From assembly GCA_900539665.1 (NCBI GenBank), contig UQCV01000060.1, positions 1 through 13,813 of the forward strand: a stretch of 13,813 nt of DNA, in the 5' to 3' direction. The DNA is from an uncultured Succinivibrionaceae bacterium. Its GTDB lineage: Bacteria > Pseudomonadota > Gammaproteobacteria > Enterobacterales > Succinivibrionaceae. The notes under the pieces are model-generated. The model searched no databases and was not told the origin of the DNA. It saw nothing but the letters and a program-made list of their open reading frames with translations. Shown in pieces: positions 1 to 4,882 of this stretch. Both the position numbers and the translations under genes were made by a program. The first letter of the stretch is position 1. The number at the start of each line of letters is the position of its first letter.

Positions 1-244
1 TAGGAATGTGCAACTCAAGAACCCCAAGTCTAGTGGTGAACTCACGGGTTCTATACCCATTTCGTTGAGTGGTGCGATTATCGCTTCTCTTATAGGATTC
101 TGCGCCAATTTGTTCAGTTGCTTCCGCCTTTAGAATCTGATCTAACACTGCGTTTAACAGCTGCGCTACTCCCGTATCTCCTTGGCATAATAATAGATCT
201 TTAACTTTGTCTAGTTCTAGTGTAAGATTAGCTTGTTGGGCCAT
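1..244 (-). CDS. IS256-family (Mutator-type) transposase, N-terminal 81 residues, runs off the left edge
   Basis: DDE transposase that would cut and paste its own insertion sequence. Only the first 81 codons are in the window. The reading starts at ATG 244 with a good ribosome site (AAGGAAAGGG) just upstream. The visible protein has the typical IS256-family opening: a helical stretch with paired leucines (DLLL, AQLLNAVL), then QILKAEATEQIGAESYKRS, then RNGYRTREFTTRLGVLELHIP, which matches the family pattern of a conserved RNGYR followed by a strand ending in LEL-x-IP. The catalytic Asp and Glu residues lie outside the window. Family assignment rests on pattern recognition of these motifs; whether the element is intact cannot be seen. 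Confidence 0.85.
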   Translation of the reverse strand, partial: MAQQANLTLELDKVKDLLLCQGDTGVAQLLNAVLDQILKAEATEQIGAESYKRSDNRTTQRNGYRTREFTTRLGVLELHIP

Positions 245-303
245 TTCCCTTTCCTTATATAAATATGAATGTTGGTAATTAATATTTTACAAGGTTTACT
301 GGG
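1..303 (-). mobile_element. IS256-family insertion sequence, right-hand part only
   Basis: The element is identified by the transposase N-terminus it encodes; the rest lies beyond the left edge. The non-coding strip 245-303 would be its 5' end. Read on the minus strand it contains the AT-rich stretch CCTTGTAAAATATTAATTACC, which is the sort of sequence IS256-family terminal repeats have, but the other end is not in view, so the exact border (about 290-305) is an estimate. The border falls where the recombinase gene to the right loses its N-terminal part. Confidence 0.6.
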
Positions 304-305
304 GC

Positions 306-896
306 GTGGCCCAATTTTTTAAATTTACACCAATTATATGGACTCAATCCCTCAATCTTAAAACTAAGATCAATTGGGATTGGCTAATTCTCCTTATCGC
401 CAAAACGGGCATTCGTTTTTCCGAGGCTCTAGCCATAACTCCTGCGGATTTTGATTTTTCTCATCAAATTCTTTCCATCAACAAAACATGGAACTACAAA
501 GACAAATACGGAGGTTTTCAACCAACTAAAAACAAGTCTTCCGTTAGAAAGGTTCAAATTGATTGGCATACAGCTAGTCAATTTTCAGAACTAGTTAAGG
601 AACTTCCTTCTGATAAACCTATATTCCTCACAAAGCAACGTGTTTTTAACTCGACGATCAATAGCATTCTTGCAAGGCACTGCAAGAAACTTAATATTCC
701 AATAATTTCAGTGCATGGCTTGAGGCACACTCACGCCTCCTTGCTACTATTCGCTGGGGTTACCATTGCTAGTGTAGCGCGACGTTTAGGACATTCTAGC
801 ATGACGACAACTCAGAAGACTTATCTCCATATAATTCATGAATTAGAAAGCATGGATGTTGATTTGGTCATGAGGTCTTTATCTGGACTAAACTAG
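306..896 (+). CDS. Tyrosine recombinase/integrase, catalytic domain only (5'-truncated)
   Basis: Site-specific recombinase of the phage-integrase family. All catalytic residues can be found: Arg37 (in GIRFSEAL), the beta-strand Lys75 (in PTKNKSS), His137 and Arg140 (HGLRH), His163 (RLGHSS) and the nucleophile Tyr173 (TQKTYLH). At 196 aa it holds just the catalytic domain; relatives of this type, often found beside hsdS genes, are about 300 aa with an N-terminal DNA-binding domain. The GTG at 306 has no well-placed ribosome site, and the frame is open back to 282 into the presumed IS256 end, so I infer that insertion of the IS removed the N-terminal part. It converges on the hsdS fragment with about 9 nt between stop codons, which fits a former hsdS-shuffling recombinase. 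Probably inactive now. Confidence 0.8.
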   Translation: MAQFFKFTPIIWTQSLNLKTKINWDWLILLIAKTGIRFSEALAITPADFDFSHQILSINKTWNYKDKYGGFQPTKNKSSVRKVQIDWHTASQFSELVKELPSDKPIFLTKQRVFNSTINSILARHCKKLNIPIISVHGLRHTHASLLLFAGVTIASVARRLGHSSMTTTQKTYLHIIHELESMDVDLVMRSLSGLN

Positions 897-905
897 TGTA
901 GATTA

Positions 906-1439
906 TCACTCACGCTGATGAAGGGTGATAAGGTGGTCGAGTTGCTGAAAGAAACCTCCAATAGTCTGTTGTTCTCGCATCGTTGGCGGCATCATCAGCT
1001 CCATTACAGCCATTTGCTTTCCCGAAACTTCGACGAAAGTTGATCCAGCCCCAACAAGTTCTCCATATCGTTTTAATTCTTCGGTTCGAGAAAAAATGAA
1101 GTAAGTGTCAAGCTCTCCACGATGTGGGACAATGGACTGAAATCCCTGATTAGTACAGCCTTTTCGGGTTAAAATGGCTGTTTTCCCGATTCCCGCACGA
1201 GATGTAAACAGGACTGTGCCTGGAGGAAGCATTTTTGCTGAACTATTCTCATAACCCAAGTCAGTTATCTTTTTCTGACTCGAATTTGCATAGATTTGGC
1301 CTGTAATTTCAGCAGGTGCATACCAATCAATCTCACCATTCCAATAGCTCGGATTGCCTGTACTTGGAGTTCCACCGCCCACAATGTCGGCAATCTCCCC
1401 TAACTTACGCTGTTCCCAAGAATTAGTATTTTCAGCGCA
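906..1439 (-). pseudogene. Half hsdS: type I restriction-modification specificity subunit, silent 5'-truncated cassette
   Basis: HsdS subunits carry two target-recognition domains (TRDs) that set the DNA site for a type I restriction-modification complex. This is one TRD: it opens with SWEQRKLGEIADI and GGGTPST, runs through WYAPAEI and SRAGIGKTAIL, and ends in QQTIGGFFQQLDHLITLHQRE followed at once by a stop. A full HsdS is about 400 aa. The conserved WEQRKLGEI part lies upstream of the only in-frame start (GTG 1382) and the frame is closed by TAA at 1440-1442, so no natural start remains. A headless half-gene pointing at a tyrosine recombinase is the arrangement of known invertible hsdS loci, where such halves are silent donors. 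The expressed hsdS, hsdM and hsdR are not in the window. An independently folded solo TRD product is possible but less likely. Confidence 0.8.
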
Positions 1440-1533
1440 TTAAAAACCGCCTGCTTGACCACTACCTAGCCTCATCCTGCTCTCAAACAATCATTTACCA
1501 AAACTACACTCAAAATGCGTACTCGTTTTTGGT

Positions 1534-1557
1534 TTTTTAGCTTTTGGAAGCTAAAAA
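1534..1557. other. Perfect AT-rich hairpin
   Basis: Arms TTTTTAGCTT (1534-1543) and AAGCTAAAAA (1548-1557) pair perfectly around a TTGG loop. It lies 10 nt past the stop of the minus-strand membrane-protein gene, the position of a terminator, but neither strand has a separate U-run after the stem, so terminator function is only a suggestion. Confidence 0.4.
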
Positions 1558-1566
1558 GTTGCAGCT

Positions 1567-2418
1567 TTAGAAAATACTATCCATCGTCACTTCGTTAGAA
1601 TCAGAACTGGAGTTACTTTTTTGAGTAGTGCGAGCTCTACGTACTTTGGTCCCACCACCATTAGAGTCGTTAGCGCTAACAGTAGTTTTGGTTTTATTCG
1701 TTTGAGCGTCGTAGGTATTCCTTCTGCTATTTGCAGACATATTACCATCTATTTTCTTGCAAGAGACACGGTGTCCGAGCTTGCAACCAGCTTTAAACAA
1801 TAATTCTGAATCCCGATAAGGGTGAGAAAACAAGCGCATATGATCAAGCATAGTCTGGCCTGCAAAGTAACAAGCTTCGCCATTCCTAACTACACAGCCT
1901 TTACGCGCCAACATTACTGCTTCTTCAATTGAACAACGGCCGTATGCACCTTTTAAACAATTCTTAGCCACCTTTAGGCACGCCACCCCCTTGTGCTCAT
2001 TAGTACACTTGCGTAGTTCAGCATTTTTTTTAACGTCTAATGATTTTTCTTTGCGTTGTTGCTTTAGTCCTTGTTTAGCCGCTTGGCTGCTACTGCGAGC
2101 TAATTCGAACTGCGTTAAGAATTGTTCAATAGTAGGATTGAGTTCATTTTCTTTGTTTATAATACCTAAAGATTTTAGGTTTTCAGCAAATGAAGTTTGA
2201 GAAAGCTCATAAATAAGATTTACTCTGTATTCACCAAAGAGCGTAAAGAAAGCAAAAAAGCCAACAGCATAAACTACAATTACAAATGGCACAAACCTTA
2301 ATACCGTGCCCCAAGATTTTATTTTGGCCCGTTTTAAACCAATCCGCGCCACATTGCTTTTACCAGTACCGTTGTCGCTTCTTCGTTGCGCTCTATGCTT
2401 GTTCTGATAATCAGACAT
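1567..2418 (-). CDS. Single-pass membrane protein with Cys-paired Sel1/Hcp-like repeats
   Basis: 283 aa, function unknown. Order of parts: a basic, charged N-terminus (1-37); one hydrophobic membrane segment (about 40-61, VLRFVPFVIVVYAVGFFAFF); a linker rich in Gln, Lys and Ser; a helical region with four cysteine pairs; and a low-complexity Ser/Asn/Thr/Lys tail of about 55 residues. The pairs are spaced C-x8-C once (CTNEHKGVAC) and C-x7-C three times (CLKGAYGRC, CVVRNGEAC, CKLGHRVSC). Such spacing is typical of Helicobacter cysteine-rich (Hcp) proteins, a Sel1-like family whose repeats are each closed by a disulfide. This predicts an N-in topology with the repeats in the oxidising periplasm. 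ATG 2418 follows AGGGG at good spacing. It stands alone, with long gaps or decayed DNA on both sides. Partners cannot be deduced. Confidence 0.75.
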   Translation of the reverse strand: MSDYQNKHRAQRRSDNGTGKSNVARIGLKRAKIKSWGTVLRFVPFVIVVYAVGFFAFFTLFGEYRVNLIYELSQTSFAENLKSLGIINKENELNPTIEQFLTQFELARSSSQAAKQGLKQQRKEKSLDVKKNAELRKCTNEHKGVACLKVAKNCLKGAYGRCSIEEAVMLARKGCVVRNGEACYFAGQTMLDHMRLFSHPYRDSELLFKAGCKLGHRVSCKKIDGNMSANSRRNTYDAQTNKTKTTVSANDSNGGGTKVRRARTTQKSNSSSDSNEVTMDSIF

Positions 2419-3064
2419 TTTTACCCCTAATTTTCTGATAAATGCAAGCTTTGACCTGCTTATTTTAATTATTCAATTTTTAAGTCATTACCGTTTTGCT
2501 AGAACCTCAAACGTTAAATTTAGAAGTTTAAAGGTTTTAAAGTTTAGAGGTTTTGAGATTTATAAATTTAGCTTAGTCATAGTTTCCTAGAGGCCTTTCC
2601 ACAAAAAAATCCCCTAAAAAAGCAACTAACCAACAAACCTGTACCCCACTTAACAAACTAAAATAACTTACGCTTGCCAACGCTTTGCTCTAGCTTTGTA
2701 GATATTATATAGTTTTTTGTTTTAGTTATTCTAGTTTTTAACCTATTTTTAAGAAAATTTTAAGAACTTTTCGTTGCGAACGGCTTAGTTTTCCCCAAAT
2801 TTGAAGCCCTAGCAATAACAACGCCATCTACTATTAAACTTACAAAGCTTACTAGGATCTAATTTCATCCACTACTATTTCTTATTCTTGTTCTTACTCA
2901 CGTTTTATTCTTGTTTTCTCTTCCAACTTACTTCTTTCCGCACCTACTTATGTATATGTATGTTTGTATTTGTGTACCTGTATCATATATGCTTGCGTAC
3001 ATATATACTGATGTGCATTAAGTACATTAGACCATAAGTTTGGGGTTTGGAACATTTACTAGGA
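2419..3064. other. Long AT-rich intergenic region, no convincing gene
   Basis: About 650 nt with no reading frame having both a ribosome site and protein-like composition. It must hold the promoter of the minus-strand gene starting at 2418, but I see no clear -35/-10 pair. Contents: a two-copy 16-nt direct repeat at 2525-2555 (AGTTTAAAGGTTTTA and AGTTTAGAGGTTTTG), a pyrimidine-rich stretch around 2875-2940 (repeated TTATTCTTGTT-type runs), and an alternating TATG/GTAT tract at about 2949-3012 that can fold back on itself. Confidence 0.5.
2525..2555. repeat. Short direct repeat, two 15-nt copies
   Basis: Copies at 2525-2539 and 2541-2555 differ at two positions (A/G at the seventh and A/G at the last base). 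They are purine-rich on the plus strand and resemble the GGTTAA-type tract at 8204-8230. No function is evident. Confidence 0.5.
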
Positions 3065-3108
3065 TGTTGTAATTTTCATATACAACAATCCCATAATGGC
3101 ATTATACT
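3065..3108 (+). promoter_or_regulatory. Inverted-repeat operator and -10 box before the PLP decarboxylase
   Basis: A perfect inverted repeat, TGTTGTA (3065-3071) and TACAACA (3081-3087) with 9 nt between, lies just ahead of a TATACT box (3103-3108). No good -35 hexamer is present at normal spacing, which would fit a promoter depending on an activator or overlapped by a regulator site. Transcription from here would give a leader of about 50 nt. The regulator is not in the window and cannot be named from the site. Confidence 0.45.
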
Positions 3109-3165
3109 CCTAAAACGTGGATTATTTTTCACAATAAATCGCCCCAAAAATTTAAGGACTAAATC

Positions 3166-4383
3166 ATGCTTAACGAAGAACTTATTCGTAAATACGCAGC
3201 CGCGCATGAATCCTGCTATCTCTATTCACAAAAAGAAATCAACGCCTCACTTAAAGCCTTGAAGACCGCCTTTCCGCATAATCCGTTCCTTTACTCCGTT
3301 AAGTGCAATCCTGAGTCTCAAGTGCTAGATACTATTTTTAGCACAGGCCTCGGCGCCGACACTGCTTCAACTAAAGAAACTCTTATCGCTCTTGAGCACG
3401 GCCTCCCCCCTGAAAAAATTTACTTTTCAGCACCAGGAAAGACTTCAAATGATATTGAATGCTGTTTAGGCAAATGTATTCTAACCGCCGATAGCCTAAA
3501 CGAAATAAAGCTCATCAATCGTATTGCGGCCGCCAAAAGCCTTAAGGCTACGATCGGAGTCCGCCTAAACCCCGCTTTTGCCGGTTCAGATGGCAAATGC
3601 GCCCCTTCTAAGTTCGGCATTGACGAACCTGAATTTATTAAAGCTATTCCTGACCTCTTAGAACTTCGAAATGTTTCCATTATCGGTCTTCATATTCACG
3701 TTAAGAGTCAGCGACTTGAAAATGCCGATATCACTAGATATTGGCGCAGTTGTGCCGCCCTCTTTGGCCGCGTCCAAAAGAAGCTTCCTACACCTATGAC
3801 CTTTTTAAACGTAGGTTCCGGCATTGGCGTCCCATATAGCTCTCAACAAAAGGCTCCAGACCTTAAAGCTTTGGGTAAAAGCATGACTACTATCACCGCC
3901 AAACTTCATGAGACTTGGCCTGATCTTACAGTCTTTATTGAATCGGGCCGTTTTATTACTTGTAAGGCTGGGACTTACCTCACCCACGTCACCGATAAAA
4001 AAGTTTCTGCCGGCACCAACTTCTTAATCCTCGCCGATACTTTAAACGGTTTCGTACGTCCCTCAATGGCCATCATGGCTAGCGATTTTGCCCAAGGCGC
4101 GGTCCCTGCTTGTGAACCTATGGTTTCAGGAGGCGCGGCTTTTGAGTTTACTGCCTATACTCAAATTCCATCTAGTCCTAACGACACTGAAGTAGTCACG
4201 ATTTGTGGGAGTCTTTGTACTGGCGCTGACGTCGTTGCAAGAAACATTACCTTACCCAGAATGTTACCAGGCGACATCGTAACCATTAATAATGCCGGCG
4301 CATACGCGCAAGTACTCACTCCAAGTCAATTTGCCTCGCGGTTACCACCAGCGGAAATTTTGGTGCCTGACGACGAACTTTAA
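3166..4383 (+). CDS. Fold-III PLP-dependent decarboxylase, diaminopimelate/ornithine decarboxylase family
   Basis: 405 aa, close to the usual LysA length. ATG 3166 follows AAGGA at 7 nt. Visible parts: the PLP Schiff-base lysine Lys46 (YSVKCNP); the PLP-stacking His-containing motif HIHVKSQ (176-182); the glycine loop holding the PLP phosphate, GSGIGVPY (217-224); ESGRF (259-263), matching the family EPGR motif; the catalytic-cysteine block GSLCTGAD (Cys351, Asp355); and NAGAY (Tyr380). The family decarboxylates D-centre diaminopimelate, ornithine, arginine or related amino acids. CTGAD and the C-terminal block look most like diaminopimelate decarboxylase (last step of lysine synthesis), but HVKSQ replaces the usual HxGSQ glycine with Lys180 and ESGR replaces EPGR, so the substrate may differ. 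No lysine, polyamine or siderophore genes are adjacent. A lysA assignment would be premature. Confidence 0.8.
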   Translation: MLNEELIRKYAAAHESCYLYSQKEINASLKALKTAFPHNPFLYSVKCNPESQVLDTIFSTGLGADTASTKETLIALEHGLPPEKIYFSAPGKTSNDIECCLGKCILTADSLNEIKLINRIAAAKSLKATIGVRLNPAFAGSDGKCAPSKFGIDEPEFIKAIPDLLELRNVSIIGLHIHVKSQRLENADITRYWRSCAALFGRVQKKLPTPMTFLNVGSGIGVPYSSQQKAPDLKALGKSMTTITAKLHETWPDLTVFIESGRFITCKAGTYLTHVTDKKVSAGTNFLILADTLNGFVRPSMAIMASDFAQGAVPACEPMVSGGAAFEFTAYTQIPSSPNDTEVVTICGSLCTGADVVARNITLPRMLPGDIVTINNAGAYAQVLTPSQFASRLPPAEILVPDDEL

Positions 4384-4422
4384 GTACCACGTCGCCATCT
4401 ATGCATCTAGTGCTGGGGTTAT

Positions 4423-4450
4423 AAAAAGGAGCTCGCGCATAGCGAGCCCC
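4423..4450 (-). terminator. Minus-strand intrinsic terminator with no obvious gene upstream
   Basis: Read on the minus strand, arms GGGGCTCGC and GCGAGCTCC pair over 9 bp with one G-U, then five U. On the plus strand the same hairpin has a mismatch and no U-run, so it is directional. It points towards the 3' end of the decarboxylase gene and could protect it from antisense transcription or end a small minus-strand RNA. Confidence 0.65.
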
Positions 4451-4543
4451 TAATGATGTAAGCTCAAATACCATCTTTTCGCTATACCTGCTATCCATAA
4501 GCAATCCTCACCCCAAAGCCCCAGCTCCATACGCTATCGCCCT

Positions 4544-4560
4544 GTAATATCCGATATTAC
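4544..4560. promoter_or_regulatory. Perfect 17-nt palindrome, possible operator
   Basis: GTAATATC-C-GATATTAC is a perfect inverted repeat with a 1-nt centre. Dyads of this kind are usual binding sites for dimeric repressors. It sits over the possible minus-strand transcript that would end at 4423, about 320 nt before the sulfur enzyme. No regulator is encoded nearby. Confidence 0.35.
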
Positions 4561-4882
4561 GGCTATCATTCATTACTCCTTCATTATTTCTCCCTTACAC
4601 ATCCCTAAATACAGTTTGAACATCTATCCATGCGACTCTTTACAGCATTGCCACATACATTTTTGGAGCATTCATTTATGCCCCAAATACGCTTAGCAAA
4701 CGCACAATGATCCTATAATTTTTGCCAAACACTAAGCAAAACTTAAGTTACAATAAGTCATGCCCCTCAATTTAATCTTAAGGCACTAGACTTAAAGTCG
4801 CGGTTGTTCGCAAAATACCTCAAACCTCATTGATTGAGACTTAATCTAAACGCTCAAGCCATAGTAAAGGAAGGAACTAACC

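Larger units (their letters stand above)
4384..4882. other. Intergenic region with a minus-strand terminator and a 17-nt palindrome
   Basis: About 500 nt between two plus-strand genes. It contains a terminator that works only in the minus direction (4423-4450), a perfect palindrome (4544-4560), and on the minus strand an AAGGAG at 4576-4581 just before tiny frames (10-21 codons). No full-length gene is evident. The promoter of the 851-aa sulfur enzyme should lie in 4600-4870; I see a small palindrome GACTTAAAGTC near 4790 but no persuasive -35/-10 pair. The gene's ribosome site, AAAGGAAGG, is clear at about 4865. Confidence 0.5.

Noticed and set aside
1621..2200. Two plus-strand frames (60 and 69 codons) inside the minus-strand membrane-protein gene
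   Set aside because: Antisense shadows without ribosome sites.
2949..3012. CRISPR-like or phased repeat in the TATG/GTAT-rich tract
   Set aside because: There are no regularly spaced identical repeats, only low-complexity alternating sequence.
4316..4504. Minus-strand 62-codon reading frame overlapping the 3' end of the decarboxylase gene
   Set aside because: A minus-strand terminator lies in its middle and over a third of it is antisense to a clear gene; no protein features.
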